The notes: generated from the sequence alone by a model not told the origin. Shown: positions 51,572 to 61,417, counted from the first letter of the stretch. The stretch: 64,000 bases of DNA from Micromonospora sp. C31 (GCF_018070575.1 NZ_JAGPXN010000008.1:124001-188000), one strand, 5' to 3'. Made by a program: numbers and translations.

Positions 51572-52057
51572 TTGCCGGAGCTCGTCATCACCGTCGCCCG
51601 GTTCGGGTTCCTCATCCTGCTGTGGATCTTCGTGTTCACGGTGGTCGGCGTGATCCGCCGGGACCTCTTCGCGGGCGCCCGGTCGAGCCGGCTGGTGGCC
51701 GCCCCCCGGGCGGTCGGCGCGTCCCTCGGCCAGGCGGCGAAACCGGCGAAGGCGAAGCGGGGCAGGGCGGCGCACCAGCTCGTGGTGACCGCCGGCCAGC
51801 TGGCGGGGACCCGGATCACCCTCGGCGAAGCGCAGATCACCATCGGCCGGGCCGAGGATTCCACCCTCGTCATCACCGACGACTACGCCTCGGCACGCCA
51901 TGCCCGTCTGATGCCGCGCGACGGCCAGTGGTTCGTCGAGGACCTCGGCTCGACTAACGGCACCTACCTGGATCGCGCTAAGGTCACCGGACCAACCCCC
52001 GTCCCCCTCGGCGTGCCGATCCGGATCGGCCGCACTTCTCTCGAATTACGGCCATGA
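51572..52057 (+). CDS. fhaB: FhaB/FipA, membrane FHA-domain protein
   Basis: A 161-residue protein with a hydrophobic N-terminal helix (about 6-28, FGFLILLWIFVFTVVGVI) and a C-terminal FHA domain (about 70-158) with GRAEDSTLVITDDY, SARHARL and DLGSTNGTYLDRA. In mycobacteria this protein (FipA) links PknA/PknB and FtsZ. It starts with the rare TTG at 51572, six bases after the fhaA stop, where the N-terminus matches the family best. Its stop overlaps pstP by four bases. Confidence 0.92.
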   Translation: MPELVITVARFGFLILLWIFVFTVVGVIRRDLFAGARSSRLVAAPRAVGASLGQAAKPAKAKRGRAAHQLVVTAGQLAGTRITLGEAQITIGRAEDSTLVITDDYASARHARLMPRDGQWFVEDLGSTNGTYLDRAKVTGPTPVPLGVPIRIGRTSLELRP

Positions 52058-53496
52058 CTCTGACCCTGCGCTATGCGGCCCACAGCGACCGCGGTCTGAT
52101 CCGAGACGGTAATCAGGATTCCGTCTACGCCGGACCGCGGCTTCTCGCCGTCGCCGACGGCATGGGCGGCATGGCCGCCGGTGACGTCGCCAGCAACATC
52201 GTCATCGGTGCCATGGCGCCGCTCGACGAGGACGTCCCCGGTGACGCCCTCGTCGACGCGCTGCGTTCGGCCGTGGGCACCGCCAACCAGCAGCTCCGCG
52301 ACACCGTGGACGCCAACCCTCAGCTGGAGGGGATGGGCACCACGCTCACCGCGACCCTCTTCTCCGGCAGCAAGCTGGGCATGGTCCACATCGGTGACTC
52401 GCGGGCCTACCTCCTGCGCAACGGCGAGTTCGCGCAGATCACCAAGGACGACACCTACGTCCAGATGCTCGTCGACGAGGGCCGGATCAGCGCCGAGGAG
52501 GCGAGCAGCCACCCGCAGCGGTCGCTGCTCACCCGCGCGCTCGACGGCCGCGACATCGACCCGGAATACAGCGTCCGCCAGGTGCTGACCGGCGACCGCT
52601 ACCTGATCTGCAGCGACGGCCTCTCGGGTGTGGTCAGCGCCGACACCATCGGCGAGACGATGCGCGAGTACGCCGACCCGCAGCAGTGCGTCGAGCGGCT
52701 GGTGCAGCTCGCCCTGCGCGGCGGCGGCCCGGACAACATCACCGTGATCATCGCGGACGCCACGGACCAGGACATCGTCGAGGCGAGCCCGATCGTCGGC
52801 GGCGCCGCCGCCCGGGACCGGGGCATGGCGACCTCCGCCGACGTCTCCACGCCGGCTGCCCGCGCGTCCGCCCTCTCCGCGCCCCGGCCACCGGCCCCCG
52901 AAGAGCCGTCGGCCGGTGCCGACGACGAGCCGGAACGCCCGAGGCGACGGCCGGTGCGGGCCGCCGCGATCTCGGTGGCACTGCTGGTCCTCGTGGGCGG
53001 CGCCGTCTTCGGCGGCTGGAGCTACACCCAGCGGCAGTACTACGTCGGCGCGACCGAGAACGGCCAGGTCGCGGTGTTCCGGGGCATCCAGGGCGAGATC
53101 GCCGGCATGGACCTGTCGACCGTGCACTCCACCAGCCCGGCCGACCTGGAGGACCTGACGCTGGCCGCCCAGGAGCAGGTCAAGCAGGGCATCCCGGCCA
53201 AGAGCAAGCCCGATGCCGAGCGTCGACTGGCCGAGCTGACCAGCGACGACCCGATGAACCCGAACCTCAAGCCGATCTGCCCGCCGAGCCCGAGCCCGAG
53301 CCCGAGCGCCGTGGCCGTCACCACCACCCCGACGCCGACCGTCGGGCCGGTGTCGCCCGCCCCGACCGCCGGCGCGAGCGCCCCGGTCAGCGGCCGACCG
53401 GGCATGCCGGCCGCGCCGACCACCACGCCCGACGCCCCGCCCTCCGACACCGACTCGCCGGCGCTCGACCCCGCCGCGTGCCGGTCGCCGGAGTAG
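52054..53496 (+). CDS. pstP: PstP, PP2C-type Ser/Thr protein phosphatase
   Basis: A 480-residue membrane phosphatase that removes phosphates from PknA, PknB and their substrates. The PP2C catalytic domain (1-235) shows RDGNQDSVYAGP with the metal-binding Asp, ADGMGGMAAGDVAS, GDSRAYLLRNGEF and GGPDNITVIIAD. A juxtamembrane Pro-rich segment leads to one membrane helix (about 307-330, ISVALLVLVGGAVFGG), and a short extracellular part ends in a Pro/Thr/Ser-rich tail. The ATG at 52054 overlaps the fhaB stop (ATGA), so the pair is coupled. It is the sole PP2C gene in the window. Confidence 0.95.
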   Translation: MTLTLRYAAHSDRGLIRDGNQDSVYAGPRLLAVADGMGGMAAGDVASNIVIGAMAPLDEDVPGDALVDALRSAVGTANQQLRDTVDANPQLEGMGTTLTATLFSGSKLGMVHIGDSRAYLLRNGEFAQITKDDTYVQMLVDEGRISAEEASSHPQRSLLTRALDGRDIDPEYSVRQVLTGDRYLICSDGLSGVVSADTIGETMREYADPQQCVERLVQLALRGGGPDNITVIIADATDQDIVEASPIVGGAAARDRGMATSADVSTPAARASALSAPRPPAPEEPSAGADDEPERPRRRPVRAAAISVALLVLVGGAVFGGWSYTQRQYYVGATENGQVAVFRGIQGEIAGMDLSTVHSTSPADLEDLTLAAQEQVKQGIPAKSKPDAERRLAELTSDDPMNPNLKPICPPSPSPSPSAVAVTTTPTPTVGPVSPAPTAGASAPVSGRPGMPAAPTTTPDAPPSDTDSPALDPAACRSPE

Positions 53497-53521
53497 GCGC
53501 GGCTCGATCCGAGGACGTTCC

Positions 53522-55012
53522 GTGACCGCAGCGGCCCTTCCGGCACCCTCGCCCGCCACCACGGGCGAGCAGCCCGGCGTACGCCTGGCCCGGTCCAGGC
53601 GCAACGCCGAGTTGTCGCTGCTGCTGGTCGCCATGGTGCTGGTGGCGGCCTATGGCGCGATGGTCGAGGCGAAGGTGCTCGACACGATCACGGCCGACTT
53701 CTGGATGCCGGCCGCCGCGGTCACCGCCGTGTTCCTCGGCCTGCACCTGGTGATCCGGTTCCTGGCGCCCTTCGCCGACCCGGCCCTGCTGCCGGCGGTC
53801 GCCCTGCTCAACGGGCTCGGGGTGGGCTTCCTGCGCCGGCTCGACCTGGGCAGCGCGCCACCCGCCGAGCGGGAGGACCTGGCCATCTTCGCCGGCACGG
53901 GCGGCCGGCAGCTCGCCTGGACGCTCGCCTCGGTCGTCCTCGCCGCCGGGCTGCTCGCGCTCATGCGGGACCACCGCTCGGTGTCCCGCTACGCATACAC
54001 CCTCGGGTTGGCCGGCATCGTGCTGGTGATGATCCCGGCGGTGCTGCCCAGCCGCTTCTCCGAGATCAACGGCGCGAAGCTGTGGGTCCGGGTCGGGGGC
54101 TTCTCCATCCAGCCCGGCGAGTTCGCCAAGCTGGCCCTGCTGGTCTTCTTCGCCTACTACCTGGTGCGCAAGCGCGAGGTGTTGTCGCTGGCCAGCCGCC
54201 GGTTCCTCGGCATCGACTTCCCGCGTGGGCGCGACCTCGGCCCGGTGGTCGTGGTCTGGCTGATCAGCGTCCTGGTCCTCGTCTTCGAGAAGGACCTCGG
54301 CACCTCGCTGCTCTACTTCGGCATGTTCGTGGTGACGCTCTACATCGCCACCGAGCGGGTCAGTTGGCTGCTCATCGGTCTGGTGCTCTTCTTCGGCGGC
54401 GTCTACCTGGCGTACGTGCTCGGGGAGGTGGTCGGCGGGCCGTTCGCCAACTTCTACCTGCGCGCGCAGATCTGGCTGGACCCGTTCGCCGACCCGTACA
54501 ACGATGGCTACCAGCTCGTGCAGGGGCTGCTCGCGCTCGGCACGGGCGGCCTGTTCGGCGCGGGCCCGGGCGGCGGCCAGCCGGGCCTGCTGCCCGAGGT
54601 GCAGAACGACTTCATCTTCGCCGGCATCGGCGAGGAGATCGGGCTCTTCGGCCTGTCCGCGCTGCTCGTCGTCTACCTGCTGATCGTCGAGCGGGGGCTG
54701 CGGGCCGCGCTGGCCGTACGCGACTCGTTCGGCAAGCTGCTGGCCGGCGGCCTGGCCTTCACCCTCGGGCTCCAGGTCTTCGTGATCGTCGGCGGGATCA
54801 GCAAGCTCATCCCGCTGACCGGCCAGACCACTCCGTTCCTCTCCGCCGGCGGTTCCTCGTTGATGGCCAACTGGCTGCTCATCGCGGTCCTGCTCCGGAT
54901 CTCCGACGGCGCCCGACGGCCCGTCACCGGCGGTGGCGGCAAGGCGGCCCGACCGTCCGGCGGTCCACCGGAGCAGCTACACGGTGCCCCCACGGAGGTG
55001 ATCAGGCCGTGA
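53522..55012 (+). CDS. rodA: RodA/FtsW-family SEDS peptidoglycan glycosyltransferase
   Basis: A 496-residue polytopic membrane protein with about ten transmembrane helices. SEDS signatures include SIQPGEFAKLALLVFFAYYL, FEKDLGTSLLYFGMFVV, EVQNDFIFAGIGEEIGLFG and GQTTPFLSAGGSSLM, including the family's conserved Asp and Glu residues. It polymerises glycan strands from lipid II with its transpeptidase partner, here PbpA, which overlaps its stop by four bases. The GTG at 53522 follows GAGGA. Its cytoplasmic N-terminus (about 1-28) is Ala/Pro-rich, a lengthening typical of actinobacterial RodA. Confidence 0.95.
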   Translation: MTAAALPAPSPATTGEQPGVRLARSRRNAELSLLLVAMVLVAAYGAMVEAKVLDTITADFWMPAAAVTAVFLGLHLVIRFLAPFADPALLPAVALLNGLGVGFLRRLDLGSAPPAEREDLAIFAGTGGRQLAWTLASVVLAAGLLALMRDHRSVSRYAYTLGLAGIVLVMIPAVLPSRFSEINGAKLWVRVGGFSIQPGEFAKLALLVFFAYYLVRKREVLSLASRRFLGIDFPRGRDLGPVVVVWLISVLVLVFEKDLGTSLLYFGMFVVTLYIATERVSWLLIGLVLFFGGVYLAYVLGEVVGGPFANFYLRAQIWLDPFADPYNDGYQLVQGLLALGTGGLFGAGPGGGQPGLLPEVQNDFIFAGIGEEIGLFGLSALLVVYLLIVERGLRAALAVRDSFGKLLAGGLAFTLGLQVFVIVGGISKLIPLTGQTTPFLSAGGSSLMANWLLIAVLLRISDGARRPVTGGGGKAARPSGGPPEQLHGAPTEVIRP

Positions 55013-56514
55013 ACGCACCCCTGCGCCGCGTCGGCATCGTCGTCATGGTTCTCTTCGGCCTGCTCTTCGCGAACCTGAACTGGATCCAGGCCTACAAGGC
55101 CGACGAGTACCGCACCAGCGACTACAACGGTCGGGTCCAGGTCGCCGAGTACGAGCGCCGGCGCGGCAACATCGAGGCCGGCGGCACCGCCTTCGCGCTC
55201 AGCAAGGAGACCGACGGCGAGCTGAAGTTCCAGCGGGCCTACCCGGGCGGGGCCAGGTACGCACACGTGCTCGGCTACAAGCCGGTCAACCTCGCCGAGA
55301 CCGGCATCGAGAAGTTCGAGAACGACTTCCTGGCCGGCACCAGCGACCAGCTCATCGCCAACCGGGTCAAGGACATGTTCACCGGCGACGAGACCGGTGG
55401 CGGCAACGTGCTGCTCACGATCTCCAAGGGCGCCCAGAACACCGCGTTCGAGCAGTTGCGCAACAACCGCCGCAACGCCTCCAAGGGTGCGGCGATCGCC
55501 ATCGACCCGCGTACCGGGGCGGTGCAGGCGCTGGTCTCCCTGCCCAGCTTCGACCCCAACCCGCTGGTCAGCCACAGCAGCAACGAGGCCACGGCCGCGT
55601 TCAACAAGCTGGAGCAGGACCCGGAGGGCCCGCTGAAGAACCGGGCCCTCGGCGAGGTGCTGCCACCGGGCTCCACCTTCAAGATCGTGGTGGCCGCCGC
55701 GGCGCTGGAGAACGGCGTCGGTCAGGACACCCGGATCCCGGCCGGAGCGAGCTGGACGCCGCCCACCTCGGGCTCCCCGATCCGCAACGCGGCGCCGTCG
55801 ATCTGCCCCGAGGACGAGGTCACCCTGATGAACGCGGTGACCGAGTCGTGCAACACGGGCTTCGCGCAGCTCGGTGTCCGGCTCGGCGCGGACAAGATCA
55901 AGGAGAAGGCCCGTCAGTTCGGCTTCGAGCAGGAGGACCTCACCGTCGGCCACCTCAACGAGGGCGGCCACCCGGTGGCGGCGAGCCGGGCCGGGGCCAT
56001 GCAGAACCCGGACGGCAGCACCGACCCGGCCGCGTTGGCGCAGTCCTCGATCGGCCAGAACAACGTGCGGATGACCCCGCTCCAGGGCGCCATGATCGCC
56101 GCGTCGGTGGCCAACGGCGGCAGCCAGATGCGACCGTACCTGGTCCGCCAGTGGCTCGGCCCGGACCGCACCACCAGCCACTACACGGCCAAGCCGAAGG
56201 AGCTGCGGCAGCCGGTCAGCGGTCAGGTCGCCAGCGATCTGCGGGAGATGATGGTCAGCGTCGTCGAGAACGGCACCGGCCGCAACGCCCGGATCGACGG
56301 TTACACCGTCGGCGGCAAGACCGGCACGGCCGACGTTCGTCCCGGCGTTCCGGCCCACTCGTGGTTCGTCGGCTTCGCGATGGACAAGAACGGCAACCCG
56401 GTCTCCGCGGTCTGCGTCCTGCTGGAGAACGGCGGCGACGGCGGCAGCGCCGAGGCGGCCCGGATCGCCGGGCAGATCATGCGTGCCGCCATCGCCGACC
56501 CGGGAGGCCGCTGA
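55009..56514 (+). CDS. pbpA: PbpA, class B penicillin-binding protein (transpeptidase)
   Basis: A 501-residue class B PBP with one N-terminal membrane anchor (about 6-25). The catalytic SxxK is STFK in LPPGSTFKIVV (about residue 223), SxN is SCN in ESCNTGFAQL (about 278), and KTG is GGKTGTADVRP (about 434), in the normal order. The domain between residues 30 and 160 is the class B non-penicillin-binding part. It cross-links peptidoglycan made by RodA. GTG 55009 overlaps the rodA stop by four bases. Confidence 0.95.
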   Translation: MNAPLRRVGIVVMVLFGLLFANLNWIQAYKADEYRTSDYNGRVQVAEYERRRGNIEAGGTAFALSKETDGELKFQRAYPGGARYAHVLGYKPVNLAETGIEKFENDFLAGTSDQLIANRVKDMFTGDETGGGNVLLTISKGAQNTAFEQLRNNRRNASKGAAIAIDPRTGAVQALVSLPSFDPNPLVSHSSNEATAAFNKLEQDPEGPLKNRALGEVLPPGSTFKIVVAAAALENGVGQDTRIPAGASWTPPTSGSPIRNAAPSICPEDEVTLMNAVTESCNTGFAQLGVRLGADKIKEKARQFGFEQEDLTVGHLNEGGHPVAASRAGAMQNPDGSTDPAALAQSSIGQNNVRMTPLQGAMIAASVANGGSQMRPYLVRQWLGPDRTTSHYTAKPKELRQPVSGQVASDLREMMVSVVENGTGRNARIDGYTVGGKTGTADVRPGVPAHSWFVGFAMDKNGNPVSAVCVLLENGGDGGSAEAARIAGQIMRAAIADPGGR

Positions 56515-56515
56515 C

Positions 56516-57928
56516 ATGCTGAGCCCGGGGGTGCAGCTCGGCAACCGCTACCGCCTGGACGAGCGGATCGCCAGCGGCGGCATGGGTGACGTCTGGCGCG
56601 GCACCGACCAGGTGCTCGGCCGTACGGTCGCCGTCAAGAGCCTGCTCCCGGCGCTGCTCGACGACCCCGACTTCGCCGAGCGCTTCCGCGGCGAGGCCCG
56701 CACCATGGCCACGATCAACCACCCGGGCGTGGTCGACGTCTACGACTTCGGCAACGACCAGCAGATCGCCTTCCTGGTCATGGAGTACGTCGAGGGCGAC
56801 GCGCTGTCGGCCACCCTGGCCCGGGTCGGCCGGCTCACCCCGGCCCGCACGATGGCGCTGGTCGCCCAGGCGGCCGACGCGCTGCACGCCGCGCACGTGA
56901 AGGGCATCGTGCACCGGGACGTGAAGCCCGGCAACCTGCTGGTCCGGCCCAACGGCACCCTCGTGCTGACCGACTTCGGCATCGCCCGCTCGGAGCTGGT
57001 CGCCCAGCTCACGGCGGCCGGCTCGGTGCTCGGCACCGCCTCGTACATCTCCCCGGAGCAGGCCACCGGCGGGGTCGCCACGCCCGCGTCCGACGTCTAC
57101 GCGCTCGGCGTGGTGGCCTACCAGTGCCTCGCCGGCCGACGCCCCTTCGAAGGCGACAACCCCCTCGAGATCGCCATGCGGCACGTGCGGGAGGCGCCCC
57201 GTCCGCTGCCCGCCGACATTCCGCCGCAGGTCCGGGCGGTGGTCGAGCGGGCCCTCGCGAAGGACCCGGGGGCACGCTGGCCGAGCGCCGCCACGCTGGC
57301 GGGGGTCGCCCGTCAGCTCAAGGCCCAGCTCTCCCAGCAGGCCCGGGCCGCCGGCCAACCCATCTCCGCCGCCCCGGCGTCGCCGGCCGCGCCGCCCGGC
57401 CGCGCCCAGGTGCCGCCGCCGCGTCCGCCGGCGTCGCCCCACCGGCCGCCCGCCACCGCGCAGCCGCCGCGTCCGCCCATGACGGCCCACCGGCCGCCGA
57501 TGGCGAACCCCCGGCCGGCCGCCGCGCCGCACCGCCCCACGTCGGTCGCGCCCGCCGCGCCGGCTCAGCACCCCCAGATGGCGCCGGCGGGCTACCCCCG
57601 AGGCGCGGCGCCCGTGCCGCAGCCCCGGCCGATGCCGTACGCGGGACACCCGGTCCCGCCGCCACACCAGCCGGGCGGGCAGCGGGGCCGGCCCGGGATG
57701 GTGTTCCTCGCCATCCTCGTGGCCGTACTGGTCGTCGTCTGCTCCGGCGTGATTTCCTACAACGTGCGGGGGAGCTCGAATTCGGGTGCGGCCACGTCGC
57801 GGACGGTGACGTCCGGCGCGCTGTGGTCCGACGGACGCGACGATCCGACCGGAACGTCGTACCGTCGACAGGAACTGCCCCGGTCGGGCGGCGACGAGAC
57901 GACGAGCGAAGGACGAGAGACGCGATGA
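56516..57928 (+). CDS. pknA: PknA-like Ser/Thr protein kinase
   Basis: A 470-residue transmembrane kinase. The catalytic domain (about 10-268) has ASGGMGDVWRG (glycine loop), AVKSLL with the catalytic Lys, HRDVKPGNLL, and DFGIARSE. A Pro-rich juxtamembrane region (about 285-390) contains repeats such as PPRPPASPHRPPATAQPP, then a membrane helix (about 395-417, GMVFLAILVAVLVVVCSGV) and a short extracellular end without PASTA domains, as in PknA. ATG 56516 follows the pbpA stop by one base. The kinase phosphorylates cell-division and cell-wall targets; its substrates here are not known. Confidence 0.93.
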   Translation: MLSPGVQLGNRYRLDERIASGGMGDVWRGTDQVLGRTVAVKSLLPALLDDPDFAERFRGEARTMATINHPGVVDVYDFGNDQQIAFLVMEYVEGDALSATLARVGRLTPARTMALVAQAADALHAAHVKGIVHRDVKPGNLLVRPNGTLVLTDFGIARSELVAQLTAAGSVLGTASYISPEQATGGVATPASDVYALGVVAYQCLAGRRPFEGDNPLEIAMRHVREAPRPLPADIPPQVRAVVERALAKDPGARWPSAATLAGVARQLKAQLSQQARAAGQPISAAPASPAAPPGRAQVPPPRPPASPHRPPATAQPPRPPMTAHRPPMANPRPAAAPHRPTSVAPAAPAQHPQMAPAGYPRGAAPVPQPRPMPYAGHPVPPPHQPGGQRGRPGMVFLAILVAVLVVVCSGVISYNVRGSSNSGAATSRTVTSGALWSDGRDDPTGTSYRRQELPRSGGDETTSEGRETR

Positions 57929-59742
57929 CAGCGCAGGCCCGCCTGCTCGGTGGCAGGTACCAGGTCGGCGAGCTGCTCGGCTACGGCGGTATGGCCGAGG
58001 TGCACCGCGGTCGCGATCTCCGGCTCGGTCGGGACGTCGCGATCAAGATGCTCCGCACCGACCTCGCCCGGGACGCCACCTTCCAGATGCGGTTCCGCCG
58101 GGAGGCGCAGAACGCCGCGTCCCTCAACCACCCCGCGATCGTCGCCGTCTACGACACCGGCGAGGAGACCGCGCCCACCGGCGAGACCCTCCCGTTCATC
58201 GTGATGGAGTTCGTCAACGGGCGGACCCTCAAGGAGGTGCTGGGCGTCGAGGGGCGGCTGCAGCCGCGCCGGGCGCTGGAGATCTGCGCCGACACGTGCG
58301 CGGCCCTGGAGTTCAGCCACCGGCACGGCATCATCCACCGCGACATCAAGCCCGGCAACGTGATGCTCACCCAGACCGGCCAGGTCAAGGTGATGGACTT
58401 CGGCATCGCGCGGGCGCTGGCCAGCGGCGCCACCACCATGACCCAGACGAGCGCGGTCATCGGTACGGCGCAGTACCTGTCGCCGGAGCAGGCGCGCGGC
58501 GAGGCGGTCGACGCCCGCTCCGACGTCTACGCCGCCGGCTGCGTGCTCTTCGAGCTGGTCTGCGGGCACCCCCCGTTCGTCGGCGACAGCCCGGTCAGCG
58601 TGGCCTACCAGCACGTGCGGGAGGCGCCGCCGACCCCGAGCGACATCAACCCGGACGTCAACCCCGCGGTCGACGCCATCGTGCTCAAGGCGCTGTCGAA
58701 GAACCCGCTCAACCGCTACCAGAGCGCCGGCGAGATGCGGGCCGACCTGCTCCGCGCAGCCGCCGGCCGTCCGGTGATGGCGACTCCGGTGCTGACGCAG
58801 GAGGAGACGACGCAGCTCGCCCCGGCCGCCGCCGGCTACGCGGGAACCCCCGGCGCCCCGCAGACCCGGCAGATGCCGGCCCGGGTCGGCGACCCGCGCC
58901 GACGCAAGGCGTCCTCCTGGCTGATCGCGACGTTCGCCGCGGTGGGTGTCCTCGCGGTGATCGCCCTGGCCGCCGCCCTGCTGAGCCAGCGTGGCGGCGA
59001 CGAGCGGGTCACGGTGCCCACGGTGACCGGCCTGACCCAGCAGGAGGCGTTCGCCCGGATCGAGCAGGCCAACCTGGTGCCCAAGGAGGGCGAGCAGGTC
59101 TTCAACGCCACCTGCAAGAAGGGCGAGGTGGTCAACCAGGCCCCGCCCGCCAACTCCCCGCTGGAACCGGACCGGGAGGTCGTCGTCCAGGTCTGCGGTG
59201 GCGTGGAGATGAAGGCCATTCCGTCGGACCTTGCCGGCTCCACCTACGAGAGCGCGAAGAACCGGCTTGAGGCGGCCGGCTTCAAGGTGGACAAGAAGGA
59301 GAAGGACGACGCCGAGAAGGAGGGCATCGTCCTCTCGGTGTCGCCCGATGAGGGCAAGCAGGTCGCCGTTGACAGCGTGGTCACCCTGACCGTCTCCAAG
59401 GGCAACGTCGGCAAGGTGCCCAACGTGGTCGGCGACAGCGAGGACGACGCCAAGGAAGAGCTGGACGAGGCGGGCTACAAGTTCGACGTCAAGCAGGGCC
59501 GCGAGGTGCCGCCGGAAGAGGCCGGCCGCGTCACTAAGCAGGACCCGCCGGCCGGGAGCAACCTCGCCAGAGGCAAGACCGTGACGATCGTGGTCACCGT
59601 GCCGCAGGCCGAGCCGACGCCCACCGACTCGCCGAGCCCGACGCCCAGCACCACGCCGACCACCCCCGGCGACGGCGGCGACGGTGGCGGCGGGGGTCTC
59701 CCGCTGCCGACCACCCCGCCGATCCGGCTGCCCGAGCGCTGA
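57925..59742 (+). CDS. pknB: PknB-like Ser/Thr protein kinase with PASTA domains
   Basis: A 605-residue kinase. The catalytic domain (about 10-275) shows LGYGGMAEVHRGRD, AIKMLR, HRDIKPGNVML and DFGIARAL, then a short juxtamembrane stretch, one membrane helix (about 330-352, LIATFAAVGVLAVIALAAALL), and three PASTA domains at about 365-428, 432-491 and 494-553, starting VPTVTGLTQQEA, IPSDLAGSTYES and VPNVVGDSEDDA. A Pro/Thr-rich tail ends the protein. PASTA domains sense muropeptide or lipid II. ATG 57925 overlaps the pknA stop by four bases. The mycobacterial homologue has four PASTA domains; I count three clear ones here. Confidence 0.95.
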   Translation: MTAQARLLGGRYQVGELLGYGGMAEVHRGRDLRLGRDVAIKMLRTDLARDATFQMRFRREAQNAASLNHPAIVAVYDTGEETAPTGETLPFIVMEFVNGRTLKEVLGVEGRLQPRRALEICADTCAALEFSHRHGIIHRDIKPGNVMLTQTGQVKVMDFGIARALASGATTMTQTSAVIGTAQYLSPEQARGEAVDARSDVYAAGCVLFELVCGHPPFVGDSPVSVAYQHVREAPPTPSDINPDVNPAVDAIVLKALSKNPLNRYQSAGEMRADLLRAAAGRPVMATPVLTQEETTQLAPAAAGYAGTPGAPQTRQMPARVGDPRRRKASSWLIATFAAVGVLAVIALAAALLSQRGGDERVTVPTVTGLTQQEAFARIEQANLVPKEGEQVFNATCKKGEVVNQAPPANSPLEPDREVVVQVCGGVEMKAIPSDLAGSTYESAKNRLEAAGFKVDKKEKDDAEKEGIVLSVSPDEGKQVAVDSVVTLTVSKGNVGKVPNVVGDSEDDAKEELDEAGYKFDVKQGREVPPEEAGRVTKQDPPAGSNLARGKTVTIVVTVPQAEPTPTDSPSPTPSTTPTTPGDGGDGGGGGLPLPTTPPIRLPER

Positions 59743-59749
59743 CCCGCCC

Positions 59750-60574
59750 GTGAGCGCGGCGGACCCGACCGGGCGGCGCCCAGCGGATGCCGCCGGTCAG
59801 GGCCCTGTGGATGCCGCCGGGCAGCATCGTTCTGTCGCCGCCGGGCGGCGCCCTCCACCTGTCGGCGACTACGACGACGGACGGCCGGCGACCGGCGCGG
59901 CGGACCGGACGAACCGGTGGCGGCGTCGCCTCATTCGCGCGACGGCCCTGGGCCTGGTGGCGCTGCTCCTGGCCAGCCTCCCCTGGCTCTGGACGGCGAC
60001 CGCCGCCCGGGGCCACCTGTACGGCGAGGCCGACGCGCCGGTCGCCGACGTCGTGATCGTCCTGGGTACGGCGGTGGCGGCGGACGGCCGTCAGCCGGGT
60101 GACCGGCTCGCCGGCCGCCTGGAGACCGCCGCCGCACTGGTGAAGGGCGGACAGGCCCGCGTGGTCCTCGTGTCGGGCGACGGGGGCGGCACGTCCGGCG
60201 ACGAGCCGGCGGCGATGACCGCCCACCTGACCGAGCGCCTCGGTGTCGATCCGCGTCGCGTCGTCGCCGACCCGTACGGCCTGGACACCTACGACACCTG
60301 CGCCCGGGCACGCGACGTGTACGGCGTCCAGCGCGCCCTGATCGTGACGCAGTCCTACCACCTGTCCCGCGCGGTGACGCTCTGCCGGCACCTCGGCCTC
60401 GACGTCGACGGGGTGGCCGCCCGCTGTCCCGGCTGCGGGTCCGCCCTGCTCTTCGGCAAGGCGGTCCGGGACTACCTCGCCAGCGGCAAGGCGGCCTGGG
60501 ACGCGGTCCGGGACCGGCCGTCCGCGGTCCGCTCGCCCGCCGATCCGACGCTCCAGGACGCGCTCAGGGGCTGA
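59750..60574 (+). CDS. YdcF/SanA-like DUF218 membrane protein
   Basis: A 274-residue protein: a disordered Pro/Ala-rich start (1-60), one membrane helix (about 66-85, ALGLVALLLASLPWLWTA), and a C-terminal DUF218 domain (about 95-250) with DVVIVLGTAVAADGRQPG, ARVVLVSGDGGGTSGDEPAAM and DTCARARDV, the catalytic-type motifs of YdcF/ElyC/SanA proteins. In Escherichia coli family members affect lipid II or envelope barrier functions, which suits a place after pknB. The GTG start at 59750 is seven bases after the pknB stop, so it is probably the last gene of the operon. Its exact activity is not known. Confidence 0.8.
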   Translation: MSAADPTGRRPADAAGQGPVDAAGQHRSVAAGRRPPPVGDYDDGRPATGAADRTNRWRRRLIRATALGLVALLLASLPWLWTATAARGHLYGEADAPVADVVIVLGTAVAADGRQPGDRLAGRLETAAALVKGGQARVVLVSGDGGGTSGDEPAAMTAHLTERLGVDPRRVVADPYGLDTYDTCARARDVYGVQRALIVTQSYHLSRAVTLCRHLGLDVDGVAARCPGCGSALLFGKAVRDYLASGKAAWDAVRDRPSAVRSPADPTLQDALRG

Positions 60575-60759
60575 CGCCGCCCGGCTGCCGACCCGGTTGA
60601 GGGGCATCGTGCCGCCCAGAAGATCAGGTGGCGACGGGCCTGGCCGTGCTCGACCGGCCACACTCGCGCCGAATCCAGCAACGGGCGTCGGGTGGCGATC
60701 GTCGGACGAGTCCGCCGCGGGGGCCGGGGACGTAGCTGGGTGAGCGTACGGCGTCAGGC

Positions 60760-61410
60760 TCAGGCCGTGGCGAAGGCGGCGCGGCGGCGGGCATCCACCT
60801 CGGCGGCCAGCGCCGGGGCCCGCTCCAGCGCCTCCGGGTGGCCGCAGGCGGCGAGCCAGTTCGCCAGCATCAGGTGGCCGCCCTCGGTCAGCACCGACTC
60901 CGGATGGAACTGGACGCCCTCGATCGGCAGCGTACGGTGCCGCATCGCCATCACCACCCCGGCACCCGTCCAGCCGGTGACCTCCAGCTCCTCGGGCAGC
61001 GTCTCGGGCAGTACGGCGAGCGAGTGGTAGCGGGTGGCGGTGAACGGGTCCGGCAGGCCGGCGAGCACCCCGACGCCGTGGTGGCGGACCTCGGAGGTCT
61101 TGCCGTGCAGCAGCTCGGGGGCCCGGGTCACGGTGGCGCCGAAGGCCTCGCCGATCGCCTGGTGACCCAGGCAGACGCCGAAGATCGGCAGCTCGCCCGC
61201 GTACGTGCGGACGACGTCGAGGCAGATGCCGGCGCGGTCGGGGCTGCCGGGGCCGGGCGAGAGCAGGACGCCGGCCGCGCCGACCCTGCCCACCTCGGCG
61301 ACCTCGATCTCGTCGTTGCGTCGAACCTCGCAGTCGACGCCGAGCTGGCCGAGGTACTGCACCAGGTTGAAGACGAACGAGTCGTAGTTGTCGATCACCA
61401 GGACACGCAT
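60760..61410 (-). CDS. trpG: Class I glutamine amidotransferase (TrpG/PabA type)
   Basis: A 216-residue glutaminase domain that supplies ammonia to anthranilate or aminodeoxychorismate synthase. It begins VLVIDNYDSFVFNLVQYLG, has the nucleophile Cys in FGVCLGHQAIGEAFG (about 79), and the His-Glu pair in GVQFHPESVLTEGG (about 175). The position next to pknB is conserved in actinobacteria, and the gene is annotated as trpG in mycobacteria; the synthase partner is not in the window. The ATG at 61410 is chosen, and the gene lies seven bases downstream of the small membrane gene. Confidence 0.9.
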   Translation of the reverse strand: MRVLVIDNYDSFVFNLVQYLGQLGVDCEVRRNDEIEVAEVGRVGAAGVLLSPGPGSPDRAGICLDVVRTYAGELPIFGVCLGHQAIGEAFGATVTRAPELLHGKTSEVRHHGVGVLAGLPDPFTATRYHSLAVLPETLPEELEVTGWTGAGVVMAMRHRTLPIEGVQFHPESVLTEGGHLMLANWLAACGHPEALERAPALAAEVDARRRAAFATA

Positions 61411-61417
61411 CAGGGGC

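Noticed and set aside
51572..51574. Doubt about the TTG start of fhaB
   Set aside because: No ATG or GTG in frame gives the family-typical N-terminus, so TTG was kept.
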